Source: Kosakonia cowanii JCM 10956 = DSM 18146
Lineage (GTDB): Bacteria > Pseudomonadota > Gammaproteobacteria > Enterobacterales > Enterobacteriaceae
Length of the DNA stretch: 64,000 nucleotides
Reading direction: 5' to 3'
NCBI RefSeq assembly: GCF_001975225.1
Contig: NZ_CP019445.1
Location: 4,402,001 to 4,466,000, forward strand
Below are positions 19,180 through 28,966 of this stretch, one piece after another; position 1 is the first letter of the stretch, and every line of letters begins with the position of its first letter. A program made the translations under genes and the position numbers. A model generated the notes under the pieces. The model did not search any database and had not been told where the DNA came from. It was given only the letters and a program-made list of their open reading frames with translations.

Positions 19180-20036
19180 TACGGGTTCCGTTTAAATTTG
19201 CTGAAGTCAGGCTGGCGCTTCTGGTTGAAGGCGTTGCGACCCTCCTGACCCTCTTCGGTCATATAGAAGAGCATGGTGGCGTTGCCCGCCAGCTCCTGCA
19301 GCCCGGCCTGGCCGTCGCAGTCTGCGTTCAGAGCTGCTTTCAGGCAGCGCAGCGCCATCGGGCTGTTTTGCAACATTTCACGACACCAGCGCACGGTCTC
19401 TTTTTCCAGATCCGCTAACGGCACCACGGTGTTGACCAGACCCATATCCAGTGCCTGCTGCGCGTCGTACTGGCGGCAGAGGAACCAGATTTCGCGCGCT
19501 TTCTTCTGGCCGACAATGCGCGCCATGTAGGACGCACCCCAGCCGCCGTCGAAGGAGCCGACTTTCGGGCCGGTCTGGCCGAAAACCGCGTTTTCCGCCG
19601 CGATGGTGAGATCGCACATCATATGCAGCACATGGCCGCCACCGATGGAGTAGCCCGCCACCATCGCCACCACCGGTTTCGGGCAGGTGCGGATCTGGCG
19701 CTGAAAATCGAGGACGTTGAGGTGGTGCACACCGGAGTCATCCTGGTAGCCGCCGTAATCGCCGCGCACCTTCTGATCGCCGCCGGCACAGAAGGCTTTA
19801 TCACCTTCACCGGTCAGGATAATCACCCCGATATTGTCGTCGTAGCGCGCATCGGCCAGCGCCTGGATCATCTCTTTTACCGTGACAGGACGAAACGCGT
19901 TGCGCACTTCCGGGCGGTTGATAGTGATTTTGGCGATGCCGTCAGCGGATTTTTGATAGCGGATATCGCTAAAGCCTTCGGAGCAGTCATGCCACTCAAC
20001 GGCGGCATAGAGTTCTTTTTCATCAGGGTAGATCAT
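19179..20036 (-). CDS. menB: 1,4-Dihydroxy-2-naphthoyl-CoA synthase
   Basis: MenB cyclises o-succinylbenzoyl-CoA to 1,4-dihydroxy-2-naphthoyl-CoA. It is a crotonase-fold protein of 285 residues. The CoA/oxyanion-hole segment is [18 protein letters not shown], and the second oxyanion and catalytic region is [15 protein letters not shown] with [15 protein letters not shown]. The gene overlaps menH by 4 bases and menC by 1. Confidence 0.99.
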   Translation of the reverse strand: MIYPDEKELYAAVEWHDCSEGFSDIRYQKSADGIAKITINRPEVRNAFRPVTVKEMIQALADARYDDNIGVIILTGEGDKAFCAGGDQKVRGDYGGYQDDSGVHHLNVLDFQRQIRTCPKPVVAMVAGYSIGGGHVLHMMCDLTIAAENAVFGQTGPKVGSFDGGWGASYMARIVGQKKAREIWFLCRQYDAQQALDMGLVNTVVPLADLEKETVRWCREMLQNSPMALRCLKAALNADCDGQAGLQELAGNATMLFYMTEEGQEGRNAFNQKRQPDFSKFKRNP

Positions 20037-20809
20037 GGTCGGTCCTTAATCTCAAGAGGCAGAATTCGCGCCAGCAGGGCAGCAACGGCCGCGGGATTCT
20101 CCCGGTGCGCGTTGTGCCCGGCGGCAGGAATGGCGTAACAGTGGCGTGCGACTTCGCTCGCCAGCGCGCGAAACTTACGGTCATGTTCGCCAAAGAAATA
20201 GTGAACGGGAAAAGTGGCGTCACGCAGCGCCGCACGCAGATCGGGCTGGCGGCCCAGCGACGTCGCCGCCAGCATATGCGCCAGCGCATTGCCATCGTTA
20301 TGGCTACGAAGCGCAACCAGCGCCGCACGTTCTGTCTCTGTCAGTGCGGCAAATACCGGCTGGCGATACCAGGCGTCAAACACCTCGCTGAGCGGCTGGT
20401 GACGCAGGCGCTGACACCACTGCGCATCCGCTTCCAGCCGCGCAACGCGCGCCTGCTCATCGGCAAGACCTGGGTGGCCGCCTTCGATAATAATGCCCTG
20501 CAGCCCCGTTGGTTGCTGGCAAGCGTGAAACATCGCAATGCGGCCGCCGAGGGAGTACCCCACCAGCCAGTAACTTAGTATGTTGTAACGACTAAGCGTC
20601 GATCGCAGCAGCGCATCCATCCCGGTAAAGGAGTCGACACAGGTTGTGGCAGATGCTCCATGTCCAGGCAGGTCGAGATAGAGACGCGGGAAATCCGCCA
20701 GCGCTGCGCCGACGGGCTGCCATTCGCGGCCATCACCGGAAAAACCGTGCAGAAAAACCAGCCACGGCAGCGGCTGTCGACCGGCATGGATCTCTGCATG
20801 TAAACTCAT
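20033..20809 (-). CDS. menH: 2-Succinyl-6-hydroxy-2,4-cyclohexadiene-1-carboxylate synthase
   Basis: MenH eliminates pyruvate from the MenD product to give SHCHC. The alpha/beta-hydrolase fold has 258 residues. The oxyanion segment is [13 protein letters not shown], the nucleophile Ser lies in LVGYSLGGR and the catalytic His in [10 protein letters not shown]. The protein is a few residues longer than the 252 of E. coli MenH. It overlaps both menD and menB by 4 bases. Confidence 0.97.
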   Translation of the reverse strand: MSLHAEIHAGRQPLPWLVFLHGFSGDGREWQPVGAALADFPRLYLDLPGHGASATTCVDSFTGMDALLRSTLSRYNILSYWLVGYSLGGRIAMFHACQQPTGLQGIIIEGGHPGLADEQARVARLEADAQWCQRLRHQPLSEVFDAWYRQPVFAALTETERAALVALRSHNDGNALAHMLAATSLGRQPDLRAALRDATFPVHYFFGEHDRKFRALASEVARHCYAIPAAGHNAHRENPAAVAALLARILPLEIKDRP

Positions 20810-22476
20810 AGCTGGCTGACCTGCGCGACAAGGTTTTGCAGGGTCTGCGCGCCATCCGTCTCGTTTACTACCACCTCAATCACCGTCGCGCCCGGCTTAT
20901 GCCAGGCCTCGCTCAGCGCCTGCTCCAGCTGCGCCCAACTCTCCGGGCGATGGTAAGGAAGATCGAACATCGCGGCGGCATGATCGAAATGGACATTCTG
21001 CGGCATCAGATAGAAGCGCTCGCGCTCGGCGGGCGGCGTCGGTAACAGGGAGAAGATCTGGCCGCCGTTGTTATTGACCACCAGCAGCACAAAAGGCGCG
21101 GAGGCCTGGCGCAGCAGTGCGAGGGCGTTAAGATCGTAGAGCGCAGAGAGATCGCCGACGATAGCCAGCGTCGGGCGCGCGGTGGCCCGCTGCACCCCGG
21201 CCGCCGTGGAGAGCAGGCCATCAATGCCGCTCGCGCCGCGGTTACTGTAGACCGGATAACCTGCCGGCAGTTGCGCCAGCGCATCCACCAGCCGCACCAC
21301 CAGGCTGTTACCGAGAAAAAGCTGCCCCTGGTTTGGTAAGTAGTCACTAATACGATGTGCGAGCTGCGCTTCGCCGAACTCATCACGCTGTAGACGCACG
21401 CGCTCCCAAGCAAGCGCTGCGAGCGAGGTAAGCTTTTCGCACCACGGCGCGCGGGGTTCAGCCGGATGCAGCGCCAGCCAGCCAGCCACATCCGCCACTA
21501 AACGACGGCCGCGATGATGCGCCGGATCGAGCCTGCCGGGAAGGTTATCAATCAGCCAGTACTCTTGCGGCGCGCAGGTCGCCTGCCACTGTAAAAGACG
21601 TTTTCCGGTCAGGCTGCTGCCAAATTGCAGCACAATCTGCGCCTCGCTGAGCGCCTCAACGGCCTGGCTATTAGCAAGCCAGAGATCGGCGCAGGGCAGC
21701 GGCTGCCCGGTTTGCGATAACACATCGCCAATCAGCGGCCAGCCGAGGGTTTTCGCCCACTCCGCCAACTTGCGTCCTTCGGCAGCGCTCATACGCCCGG
21801 CAATCACAACGCCACGTTTCTGCCGCCAGGAGAACCAGTCCCGCTGGGTATTAATGCCGCAGGGCGCGCCAGCCTGTAACCAGGGCTTATCATCCTGCCA
21901 CCAGTCGCCTAACGCCTGCTGCCAGCCAAGCCCGGTCTCATCCATCTCGCCATACAGCGGCTCGGCGAACGGACAGTTAATGTGCACCGCCCCGCCCTGC
22001 AATGTGCCTAACACATTATCAATCGTCGAGACCAGCCAGCGCGCCGGAATGTCCTGTGACGGGCGCGGTAAGGCGATGGCCTCTGTCGGATGGGAAGCAA
22101 AAATGCCGGGCTGGCGAATCGCCTGGTTGGCGCCGCAATCAATCAGCTCCGGCGGCCGATCTGCCGTCAGCAGCACCAGTTTTTCGCCGGTCAGCCCCGC
22201 TTCAATCAGCGCCGGATAGAGGTTCGCCACGGCGGTACCGGAGGTGACGATCACCGCCACCGGTTCACGGCTCGCTTTCGCCAGCCCGAGCGCAAGATGG
22301 CCCAGCCCGCGTTCATCAAAATGGGTGTGATGAATAAATGCGCGGTTTTCGGCGGCGGCGAGCGTCAGCGGCGTCGAACGGGAGCCTGGCGCAATGCAGA
22401 TATGCCTGACGCCGTGGCGCGTTAAGGCTTCCAGAATCACCGCGGCCCAGCGTCGGTTGAATGAGCTTATCGACAT
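20806..22476 (-). CDS. menD: SEPHCHC synthase (MenD)
   Basis: MenD is the thiamine-diphosphate enzyme that adds decarboxylated 2-oxoglutarate to isochorismate, the committed step to menaquinone. It has 556 residues. The N-terminal PYR domain is seen in [19 protein letters not shown] and the cofactor-proximal Glu in [13 protein letters not shown]. The C-terminal PP domain carries the Mg-ThDP motif [15 protein letters not shown]...NNNGG. The ATG at 22476 ([12 protein letters not shown]) matches E. coli; an extra ATG six codons upstream is less likely. It lies 71 bp after menF. Confidence 0.99.
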   Translation of the reverse strand: MSISSFNRRWAAVILEALTRHGVRHICIAPGSRSTPLTLAAAENRAFIHHTHFDERGLGHLALGLAKASREPVAVIVTSGTAVANLYPALIEAGLTGEKLVLLTADRPPELIDCGANQAIRQPGIFASHPTEAIALPRPSQDIPARWLVSTIDNVLGTLQGGAVHINCPFAEPLYGEMDETGLGWQQALGDWWQDDKPWLQAGAPCGINTQRDWFSWRQKRGVVIAGRMSAAEGRKLAEWAKTLGWPLIGDVLSQTGQPLPCADLWLANSQAVEALSEAQIVLQFGSSLTGKRLLQWQATCAPQEYWLIDNLPGRLDPAHHRGRRLVADVAGWLALHPAEPRAPWCEKLTSLAALAWERVRLQRDEFGEAQLAHRISDYLPNQGQLFLGNSLVVRLVDALAQLPAGYPVYSNRGASGIDGLLSTAAGVQRATARPTLAIVGDLSALYDLNALALLRQASAPFVLLVVNNNGGQIFSLLPTPPAERERFYLMPQNVHFDHAAAMFDLPYHRPESWAQLEQALSEAWHKPGATVIEVVVNETDGAQTLQNLVAQVSQL

Positions 22477-22547
22477 GAATTTGTCCGGTATCAATATTGG
22501 GACTAAGTATAAATTTTCTGAAATGATGAGTTTTTGATATAGGTCGT

Positions 22548-23843
22548 CTATGGGTGCGTCTGTAGCAACAACGATCGCAGGCCGGCGGCTTTATTATCGA
22601 TCTCCTGCCACTCCTGCCCGGCGTCGGAACCGGGCACAATGCCTGCTCCGGCATAGAGCCGCACCGTCTCGCCGCTCACCTTCGCCGAGCGCAGCGTCAC
22701 GCAGAACTCACTCTGCTTACGCGAAAGATAACCTGCCGACCCGGCGTACCACTCGCGGGCAAAGGGTTCGTGGCGGGCGATAAAGCGCCGGGCTTCAGGG
22801 CGCGGTAAACCCGCCACCGCCGCGGTCGGCTGGAGCAGGTCTAAACAGAGGGCATCGTCCGCCACCCGCAGGTCACTCCAGATACAGCGGCGCAAGTGCT
22901 GCACTTTGCGCAGCCGCACCACCTGCGGCGGCAACACATCCAGCGCGCCGGTTTGCTGCTGCAAACGCTGGCAGATATCCTCCACCACCAGCATATTTTC
23001 ACGCTGGTTTTTATCGTCACTCATTAACCATGCCGCCCGCTGCTGTGCCTGTGCATCGTCATCATGATTAGCCACCGTCCCGGCCAGCGCTTCGGTGCGC
23101 AGTGCCATGCCGCGCCGCCGCCACAGCCGCTCGGGGGTCGATCCAAGAAAAGCGGTCTGGTCATTGAAGCGATAGAGAAAGTGGAAGCAGTGCAGGTTGA
23201 GGCGGCGGCTGGCGGCCATCAGCGCGCCAGCATTAATTGGCGCATCGAAGCGGTAATCAGTGGCGCGGGCGAGCACGACTTTATCCAGTTCGCCGCGCTG
23301 CAAGGTCTCAAGCGCCTGGCTTATCAGCGTTTCCCACCCCTCACGCGTCGGGAAGTGGTGCTGTTCAACACAGCCCGCTGGGCTCATCGCCAGTGGAGTA
23401 GCAGGGGAAAGCGCATTAAGAAAATCGGCAGCACATTGCGCATCATCACGCAGCGAGGTGGCGCTATAGAGATAGAGACGCAGCATCGCTTTGCCCCCCT
23501 CGCGCCGCCATTCGAGGCGGGGCAAAAAGAGCGCGCTCTCGCTTGGCTCAAAGGCGTTAAGCCCCCAGACGCGCACATCGTCGGGATACACCTGCAATTG
23601 CTGTTGCGCCTCAGCAAGTGAAGTAAACGTGCGTAACGCGCCAAAGGCGGCCGCTTCGTCATCACCGCTGCGCTGCTGCCAGTAAAATTGTGGGAAAACA
23701 CGCTGAGCCGAAAGCCATGTCAGCGGGTCGAATGCATTGTTTAGGGGGAAGGGAACGTCAAAGAGGGTAAAACCAGGGGTATCAGGAAACGTGTCGGCAA
23801 GACGCTGATGTAGATCGCCAAGCGCAGAGGACAGAGAAAACAT
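22548..23843 (-). CDS. menF: Isochorismate synthase MenF
   Basis: MenF converts chorismate to isochorismate for menaquinone. The 431 residues equal the E. coli length. The chorismate-binding domain fills the C-terminal two-thirds, with [42 protein letters not shown]-equivalent [15 protein letters not shown] and the end segment [23 protein letters not shown]. It opens the men operon. Confidence 0.98.
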   Translation of the reverse strand: MFSLSSALGDLHQRLADTFPDTPGFTLFDVPFPLNNAFDPLTWLSAQRVFPQFYWQQRSGDDEAAAFGALRTFTSLAEAQQQLQVYPDDVRVWGLNAFEPSESALFLPRLEWRREGGKAMLRLYLYSATSLRDDAQCAADFLNALSPATPLAMSPAGCVEQHHFPTREGWETLISQALETLQRGELDKVVLARATDYRFDAPINAGALMAASRRLNLHCFHFLYRFNDQTAFLGSTPERLWRRRGMALRTEALAGTVANHDDDAQAQQRAAWLMSDDKNQRENMLVVEDICQRLQQQTGALDVLPPQVVRLRKVQHLRRCIWSDLRVADDALCLDLLQPTAAVAGLPRPEARRFIARHEPFAREWYAGSAGYLSRKQSEFCVTLRSAKVSGETVRLYAGAGIVPGSDAGQEWQEIDNKAAGLRSLLLQTHP

Positions 23844-23893
23844 GCGAACCCCTCCCGGAAAAACGGCACGGTTTTAAAAACCACACAGTATAC

Positions 23894-23921
23894 GGGGTAC
23901 TACGATGAATAGCAGTACCCC
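23894..23921. repeat. Inverted repeat between elaB and menF
   Basis: An 8-bp perfect inverted repeat (GGGGTACT 23894-23901, AGTACCCC 23914-23921) with a 12-base loop lies in the 100-bp elaB-menF gap. On the minus strand it comes after menF's upstream side and before elaB's end, so it could be the elaB 3' structure or part of the menF promoter. No T-run follows on either strand. Confidence 0.5.
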
Positions 23922-23944
23922 CTTCCAGGGAGGGGAGATAAAGA

Positions 23945-24247
23945 TTAGCGACGGGCTAACAGCAGACCCAGCACCAGACCTACAGCAGCACCAGCACCAA
24001 CGCCCTGCCACGGTTTTTCGTGCACATAGTCATCGGCACGGTAAACCGCTTTTTTCGCACGATAGTAGTAGGTATCAGACGCGCTACTGACGCGGTTTTT
24101 CACATCATGCAGCGCCTGCTCGGCACGTGCTTTCAGCTCAATGTACTTCTGATCAGCGGGATCGCCCGATGAGCGGAGAACTTCTTCCAGCGTTTCGCTC
24201 AGCAGGGTCAGGTCGTCGTCAATATGTGAATCGAATTGATTAGTCAT
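23945..24247 (-). CDS. elaB: ElaB, DUF883 tail-anchored stress protein
   Basis: A 100-residue protein: an acidic, helical N-terminal two-thirds followed by a single C-terminal membrane segment (GVGAGAAVGLVLGLLLARR). This is the DUF883/ElaB-YqjD-YgaM pattern of tail-anchored inner-membrane proteins, known from E. coli to associate with ribosomes and to be induced in stationary phase. It stands alone between menF and elaA. Confidence 0.96.
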   Translation of the reverse strand: MTNQFDSHIDDDLTLLSETLEEVLRSSGDPADQKYIELKARAEQALHDVKNRVSSASDTYYYRAKKAVYRADDYVHEKPWQGVGAGAAVGLVLGLLLARR

Positions 24248-24300
24248 CTCTTTTCTCCATGTTATGCACCTGTACGCTAACTATAGACAATGGCTGGCGT

Positions 24301-24762
24301 TTACGCCTGGGCGACCTCGCGCGCCATGCCGATGTGGGGAATGCCATCTTCATCATAGATATCGGTAACTGGCTGGAAACCGAACTGTTGATAAAAGGGT
24401 TGCAGATGCGCCTGTGCACTCAGGTATAGCGCGTGCTGCGGCCAGTATTGCAGGCAGGAGGCCACCGCGCGCGACATCAGTTGATAACCCAGTTTTTCCC
24501 CGCGTACGCTGGCGCTGACAATCACTCTGCCGATGGCAACGGGCGAGAAATCATCGTTACTTTTCAGAATCCTCGCATACGCCACCAGCTCATCACCCTG
24601 CCAGCCGAGCAGGTGGCGGTTCTCTCCCACCAGGTCGTCGCCGTCAATATCGAGATAAGGGCAGGTCTGTTCGACCACAAATACTTCGCAGCGCAGTTTC
24701 AACAGCGCATAGAGCGCAGGTACGGTCAGTTCGGAATGGTGCAGGTCTTGCCAGCGGATCAT
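24301..24762 (-). CDS. elaA: ElaA GNAT acetyltransferase
   Basis: A 153-residue GNAT-family N-acetyltransferase; the acceptor is not established. The acetyl-CoA motif is [19 protein letters not shown] near residues 75-95, and the C-terminal YQQFGFQPV segment is typical. The ATG at 24762 ([12 protein letters not shown]) matches E. coli; the upstream in-frame ATG at 24786 would add 8 unconserved residues. It diverges from rbn across about 60 bp that must hold both promoters. Confidence 0.95.
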   Translation of the reverse strand: MIRWQDLHHSELTVPALYALLKLRCEVFVVEQTCPYLDIDGDDLVGENRHLLGWQGDELVAYARILKSNDDFSPVAIGRVIVSASVRGEKLGYQLMSRAVASCLQYWPQHALYLSAQAHLQPFYQQFGFQPVTDIYDEDGIPHIGMAREVAQA

Positions 24763-24824
24763 CGTTATCTCCTCAAATAGACTCATGTGGTTATACTAGA
24801 TTCTTTTCATTTCAGGCAAAGCAT

Positions 24825-25742
24825 GTGGAACTGATCTTCTTAGGTACTTCAGCAGGCGTCCCGACGCGGGCGCGCAACGTCACCGCCATTCTGCTCAATC
24901 TTCAGCACCCGACGAGCGCCGGGCTGTGGCTTTTCGACTGTGGTGAAGGTACGCAGCATCAACTGCTGCACACCACTTTTAATCCGGGCAAGCTGGACAA
25001 AATTTTTATTACCCATCTGCATGGCGACCATATTTTTGGCCTGCCGGGCCTGCTCTGCAGCCGGTCGATGGCGGGCAATACGCAGCCGCTGCACATTTAC
25101 GGCCCGCATGGCATCAAGGAGTTTGTTGAGACCGCGCTGCGCCTGAGCGGCTCGTGGACCGACTATCCGCTGACCATTGAAGAGGTCAAGCCGGGGCTGG
25201 TGATGGATGATGGGCTGCACAAAGTGACGGCCTTCCCGCTGGCCCATCCGGTGGAGTGTTACGGCTACCGCGTAGAAGAGCACGATAAACCAGGTGCGCT
25301 GAATGCCGCTGCGCTTGTCGCCGCAGGCGTTCCCGCCGGGCCGCTGTTCCAGACATTAAAGGCGGGCGGTACGGTGACGCTGGATGACGGGCGCGTTATT
25401 GAGGGTAAAGATTACCTGGCACCCTCCGAGCCGGGTAAACGGGTGGCAATCTTCGGCGATACCTCACCCTGCCCCGCCGCGCTGGAGTTAGCGAAAGATG
25501 TTGATGTGGTGGTGCATGAAGCAACGCTTGAGAGTGCCATGGAAGAGAAGGCCAACAGCCGCGGGCACAGCTCAGCGCGGCAGGCGGCGCAACTGGCTCA
25601 GCAGGCTGGTGCTTCACGTCTGGTGATTACCCATATCAGTTCGCGTTATGACGCCGAGGGGAGCCAGGCGCTGCTAAAAGAGTGTCGTGAAATCTTCCCG
25701 GAGACGACCTTAGCAGCAGATTTTGACGTAGTTCGCATTTGA
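24825..25742 (+). CDS. rbn: Ribonuclease BN / RNase Z
   Basis: Rbn (ElaC) is a zinc-dependent metallo-beta-lactamase-fold RNase of the RNase Z group, with endo- and exonuclease activity on tRNA precursors. The 305 residues carry the signature [12 protein letters not shown] and further ligands in HP, FGDT and the late HISSRYD. The start codon is GTG (24825), giving the conserved [11 protein letters not shown]. An ATG two bases upstream is out of frame. Confidence 0.97.
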   Translation: MELIFLGTSAGVPTRARNVTAILLNLQHPTSAGLWLFDCGEGTQHQLLHTTFNPGKLDKIFITHLHGDHIFGLPGLLCSRSMAGNTQPLHIYGPHGIKEFVETALRLSGSWTDYPLTIEEVKPGLVMDDGLHKVTAFPLAHPVECYGYRVEEHDKPGALNAAALVAAGVPAGPLFQTLKAGGTVTLDDGRVIEGKDYLAPSEPGKRVAIFGDTSPCPAALELAKDVDVVVHEATLESAMEEKANSRGHSSARQAAQLAQQAGASRLVITHISSRYDAEGSQALLKECREIFPETTLAADFDVVRI

Positions 25743-25757
25743 TTTTAATTTAGGCAC

Positions 25758-25784
25758 TCTATTTTTTCGCCGTCATGCCGATAA
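25758..25784 (+). promoter_or_regulatory. FliA (sigma-28) type promoter for cheV
   Basis: GCCGATAA at 25777-25784 is a perfect match to the -10 of flagellar class 3 promoters. With the canonical 11-bp spacer the -35 position (25758-25765, TCTATTTT) matches TAAAGTTT at 5 of 8 bases. The expected start point is about 27 bases before the cheV ATG. Confidence 0.7.
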
Positions 25785-25817
25785 TAAGTTATACGCAGGC
25801 ATTTCTTCTTTGAGGGC

Positions 25818-26846
25818 ATGATGGATAATTTCCAGAAAGACATCGATGACAGGGCGAATCTTACTCTGTCGAACCGGTTTGAGCTGTTGCTGTTTCGCCT
25901 TGGCACATCATTAGATGCGACGAAATCTGAGCTGTTTGGCATCAATGTGTTTAAGTTGCGCGAAATCGTACCGATGCCCACATTTACTCGCCCTGCGGGA
26001 ATGAAGCCGCCATTGATGGGGATGGTCAATATTCGCGATCAGGTGATCCCGGTAATTGACCTCTCCGCCGTCGCCGGGTGTAAACCGGAGACCGGCTTAA
26101 ACATTCTGCTGATCACTGAATATGCCCGTAGCGTGCAGGCTTTTGCCGTCGAGTCCGTCGAGAACATCACGCGCCTGGACTGGAAACAGGTGCACACGGC
26201 GGAGAAAGCGATCAATGGCCGCTATATCACCAGTATTGCCTGCCTCGATGATGATAAGGACACCAACAACCTGGCGATGGTGCTGGACGTTGAACAGATC
26301 CTCTATGACATCGTTCCGGCGGATCATGACGTTCACGGCGATCATGTGCCGGATAAGAAATTCAACCTGAAACCGGGTTCCATCGCGATTGTGGCTGAAG
26401 ACTCCAAAGTGGCGCGCGCCATGCTGGAAAAAGGCCTGAACGCCATGGAGATCCCGAGCATGATGCACATCACCGGCAAAGATGCGTGGGAGAAAATCCA
26501 GCTCATTGCCCAGCAGGCGGAAAAAGAGGGTGTGCCGGTAAGCGATAAGATCTCAATGGTGCTGACCGATCTGGAGATGCCGGAGATGGATGGCTTTACC
26601 CTGACACGCCTGATCAAAACCGATCCGCGCCTGAAGAATATTCCGGTGGTGATCCACTCTTCCCTCTCCGGCAGCGCCAACGAAGATCACGTCCGTAAAG
26701 TGCAGGCCGATGGCTATGTCGCGAAGTTCGAAATTAACGAACTTTCAGCGGTGATCCAGGAGGTGCTCGATCGCGCAGCGAACAACGTTCGCGGCCCGCT
26801 GATCAGCCACCGCCAGATGGCCCCGACCCCGCTGCTGGCGAAGTAA
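25818..26846 (+). CDS. cheV: Chemotaxis scaffold/response protein CheV
   Basis: CheV couples chemoreceptors to CheA and tunes the response. Residues about 20-170 form a CheW-like domain (FELLLFRLGTSL...LFGINVFKLREIV, GMVNIRDQVIPVIDL). Residues 188-322 form a CheY-type receiver with acidic pair Glu194/Asp195, phosphoacceptor Asp251 in LTDLEMPEMDG, Ser281/Ser282 and Lys303. The length of 342 is normal. E. coli K-12 lacks the gene but Salmonella has it at this place. Either of two adjacent ATGs could start it; GAGGG lies just upstream. Confidence 0.96.
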   Translation: MMDNFQKDIDDRANLTLSNRFELLLFRLGTSLDATKSELFGINVFKLREIVPMPTFTRPAGMKPPLMGMVNIRDQVIPVIDLSAVAGCKPETGLNILLITEYARSVQAFAVESVENITRLDWKQVHTAEKAINGRYITSIACLDDDKDTNNLAMVLDVEQILYDIVPADHDVHGDHVPDKKFNLKPGSIAIVAEDSKVARAMLEKGLNAMEIPSMMHITGKDAWEKIQLIAQQAEKEGVPVSDKISMVLTDLEMPEMDGFTLTRLIKTDPRLKNIPVVIHSSLSGSANEDHVRKVQADGYVAKFEINELSAVIQEVLDRAANNVRGPLISHRQMAPTPLLAK

Positions 26847-26863
26847 CGCCGGCACAACGATTA

Positions 26864-26896
26864 AAGGCGCTACCGTCGGTCAAACGGTAGCGCCTT
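26864..26896. terminator. Bidirectional stem-loop between cheV and the shoB-like gene
   Basis: A 13-bp perfect stem (AAGGCGCTACCGT 26864-26876 with 26884-26896) lies between convergent genes. Read on the minus strand it is followed by TTTAATCG, a weak U-tract, so it fits best as the terminator of the shoB-like transcript and a 3' barrier for cheV. Confidence 0.7.
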
Positions 26897-26913
26897 AAGT
26901 ACGTTTCAGGTCA

Positions 26914-26994
26914 TTACAAGAACGACAAGATCAGCTGTAACACAGCAATGATGATCGTGATTACGCGTTTCGCGAATTCACGGTTATCCATCAT
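26914..26994 (-). CDS. ShoB-like type I toxin, 26-residue hydrophobic peptide
   Basis: The reading frame encodes a 26-residue peptide with a charged N terminus and a single hydrophobic helix, KRVITIIIAVLQLIL. It aligns end to end without gaps with the E. coli membrane toxin ShoB (also 26 residues, with KRVIKIIIAVLQLIL), as recalled from the literature. GAGGA lies 6 bases before the first of two adjacent ATGs. A structured leader of about 180 bases precedes it. In E. coli shoB sits elsewhere and is silenced by the antisense RNA OhsC; a candidate counterpart lies at 27314-27441. Toxicity is inferred. Confidence 0.85.
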   Translation of the reverse strand: MMDNREFAKRVITIIIAVLQLILSFL

Positions 26995-27179
26995 CCGTTT
27001 TCCTCAACCGAGGAAGGAGCCGCCCGGACTGGTCCTCAAACTCCCCCGAATCAGGGCGAGCAGATGTTGAGTATTACTTACGCCCCTTCCAGGCCTGAAC
27101 CCTGTCACCACCACGTGTTACAGCGGGGGAAATCCTTTGCCCGGCCCGAAAGTTAGATGCAGTAACCCCAACGAATTTG

Positions 27180-27207
27180 ATTCTACACCTCGCCTAAACA
27201 ACTGAAA
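27180..27207 (-). promoter_or_regulatory. Candidate promoter of the shoB-like gene
   Basis: On the minus strand TAGAAT lies at 27185-27180 with a weak -35 (TTTCAG at 16 bp spacing). A start near 27173 would give a leader of about 180 bases containing the antisense target. Position is inferred. Confidence 0.4.
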
Positions 27208-27279
27208 TATAATTAAAAAACATCAGGTAAAACGACCTGTTTTCGGGCGTTTTTCTTAAACATCCGATAACCCAACTGT

Positions 27280-27307
27280 TTGCGCTTGAAATAAAACAGC
27301 ATATATC
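27280..27307 (+). promoter_or_regulatory. Candidate promoter of the antisense RNA
   Basis: TTGCGC (27280-27285) and TATATC (27302-27307) are separated by 16 bp on the plus strand. The predicted start near 27314 lies 8 bases before the repeat copy that would pair with the toxin mRNA. Confidence 0.45.
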
Positions 27308-27313
27308 GGAAGC

Positions 27314-27441
27314 TTCAACGCGTTGAGTATTGCATACGCTCTTACCCCCTGACGGGCCGGAAACGTAAACAACGGCGTGGCGCATCCCTCACCAGTTTGC
27401 GCTATACCGTTAAAACCCCAGCTTCACCGCTGGGGTTTTTT
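27314..27441 (+). ncRNA. Candidate OhsC-like antisense antitoxin RNA
   Basis: This plus-strand RNA of about 125 bases is predicted from a promoter at 27280-27307, the antitoxin-type pairing segment at its 5' end (27322-27339), and an intrinsic terminator (27416-27441). No protein frame of note lies within it on this strand. It is divergent from the shoB-like gene, the same layout as E. coli shoB/ohsC. Endpoints are inferred. Confidence 0.6.
27416..27441 (+). terminator. Intrinsic terminator of the candidate antisense RNA
   Basis: A 7-bp stem CCCCAGC/GCTGGGG (27416-27422, 27429-27435) is followed by six T residues (27436-27441). It points on the plus strand, away from the toxin gene, and has no upstream plus-strand protein gene closer than cheV. 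Confidence 0.85.
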
Positions 27442-27450
27442 ATGCGCAAA

Positions 27451-27484
27451 AAAAACCGCCAGGCTGCAAACCCGGCGGTTTTTT
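27451..27484 (-). terminator. nuo operon terminator
   Basis: A 10-bp A/T-flanked stem (AAAAACCGCC 27451-27460 with GGCGGTTTTT 27474-27483) lies 19 bases past the nuoN stop. It has T-runs on both strands, so it can end the nuo transcript and block antisense read-through. Confidence 0.88.
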
Positions 27485-27502
27485 CATTTGCGCAGGGCGC
27501 GA

Positions 27503-28960
27503 TTACATCATCGGCAGCGCCAGCTGGACGATGCTAATCAGCGGCTGCGGATAGATACCGAGCACCAGCACCAGCAGAGCGGAGATGAGTACTACAATAC
27601 CGCCCGCGCTGTAGGCCCAGTTGGACGGCGCATCGCGGTTCAGCTGCTGCGGGGCGTTGAGATAGAGGCTCACCGCGACGCGCAGGTAGTAGTAGAGACC
27701 GATTGCAGAACCGACCACCACCGCACCGGTCAGCCACCACAGGTTGGCCTGCACACCGACAGCCAGAATGTAGAACTTACCGATAAAGCCCAGCGTCATC
27801 GGGATACCCGCCAGCGACAACATCATCACCGTCATCACCGCCGAGAGAATCGGACGGTGCCAGAAGAGGCCGCGATAGGAGTAGAGTGACTCGGCGTCCG
27901 GACCGCGATACGGGCTGGACATCAGGCTTACTACGCCAAAGGCACCCAGGCTGCTGAAGAGATAGCCGGCCAGGTAAACGCCAACGCTCTCCATTGACAT
28001 CTGGCCGCCGCGCAGGGCAATCAGCGCCACCATCAGATACCCGAGGTGAGCGATGGAGGAGTAGCCGAGCAGACGTTTGATATTGGTCTGGCTCAGCGCC
28101 ATCAGGTTACCGAAGATAATGGAGACAAAGGCGATAACGCCCAGCACCACGCGTACGGCTTCGCTGTTACCTACCGGCGCATAGAGGAACAGACGCATCA
28201 GCACGCCAAAGATGGCGATTTTGCTGGCGGTCGCCAGGAAGGTGGAGACCGGCGCAGGCGCGCCCTGGTAAACATCCGGCGTCCAGAGATGGAACGGCAC
28301 CAGTGACAGTTTAAAGCCGAGGCCGACAATCATCAGACCGAGACCCGCCAGCAGCAGCGGCTCGTGCAGCACGCCTTCACCGAGGTTTTTACCAATGGCA
28401 ACAAACGACAGATCGCCGCTCTGAGCGTAGACCAGCGCAATCCCGAACAGCAGGAATGAGGAGGCGGCCGCCGACAGAATGGTGTATTTGATGCTGGCTT
28501 CCAGCGAGCGTTTCTGGCGGAAGGCGTAGCCCACCAGCCCGAACAGCGGCAGCGAGATCAGCTCAATCCCGAGGAACAGCGACGCCATATGATTGGCGTT
28601 AGCCAGCAGAATGCCACCCAGCGCGGCAATCAGCACCAGCAGGTAGAACTCTTCCTTGTTGTCGCTATAACCTTCAAGCCACGGATAGGCAAAGGTGCAG
28701 GTGGCGAGGCTCGCCAGCAGCACCAGCCCGGTGTAGAGCATGGCGTAGCCGTCGACGCGCATCAGCGGCGTCACATCCATTGCCCCGGCGTGGCCAACGA
28801 ACCACAGCGAGAGCAGTGCAACGTTCAGACCAACGACCGACAGCGTGGCATTGAAGAAATGGTTGCGTCGCCACGCAATGGAGAGCATCACAACCACCAC
28901 CGTCAATCCGACGATTAGCAGCGGCAGCAGCGCAATCAGGTGTTGTGGAGTTATTGTCAT
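27503..28960 (-). CDS. nuoN: NADH:quinone oxidoreductase subunit N
   Basis: NuoN is one of three antiporter-like proton-pumping membrane subunits of complex I. It has 485 residues, the E. coli length, with about 14 hydrophobic helices. The antiporter motif is seen in [21 protein letters not shown], with the lysine/glutamate proton-path residues of the family. It is the last gene of the operon and begins 6 bases after nuoM. Confidence 0.99.
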   Translation of the reverse strand: MTITPQHLIALLPLLIVGLTVVVVMLSIAWRRNHFFNATLSVVGLNVALLSLWFVGHAGAMDVTPLMRVDGYAMLYTGLVLLASLATCTFAYPWLEGYSDNKEEFYLLVLIAALGGILLANANHMASLFLGIELISLPLFGLVGYAFRQKRSLEASIKYTILSAAASSFLLFGIALVYAQSGDLSFVAIGKNLGEGVLHEPLLLAGLGLMIVGLGFKLSLVPFHLWTPDVYQGAPAPVSTFLATASKIAIFGVLMRLFLYAPVGNSEAVRVVLGVIAFVSIIFGNLMALSQTNIKRLLGYSSIAHLGYLMVALIALRGGQMSMESVGVYLAGYLFSSLGAFGVVSLMSSPYRGPDAESLYSYRGLFWHRPILSAVMTVMMLSLAGIPMTLGFIGKFYILAVGVQANLWWLTGAVVVGSAIGLYYYLRVAVSLYLNAPQQLNRDAPSNWAYSAGGIVVLISALLVLVLGIYPQPLISIVQLALPMM

Positions 28961-28966
28961 GGCGAA

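Larger units (their letters stand above)
27066..27339 (+). repeat. 18-base imperfect direct repeat linking toxin leader and candidate antisense RNA
   Basis: GTTGAGTATTACTTACGC (27066-27083) recurs as GTTGAGTATTGCATACGC (27322-27339), 16 of 18 identical, 256 bp apart. The first copy is complementary to the toxin mRNA leader (minus strand). The second lies at the expected 5' end of the plus-strand RNA. That arrangement would give trans base-pairing between the two transcripts. Confidence 0.85.

Noticed and set aside
27377..27889. 170-codon plus-strand frame covering the candidate antisense RNA terminator and nuoN end
   Set aside because: It runs through two strong terminators and then antisense to nuoN; composition is not protein-like.
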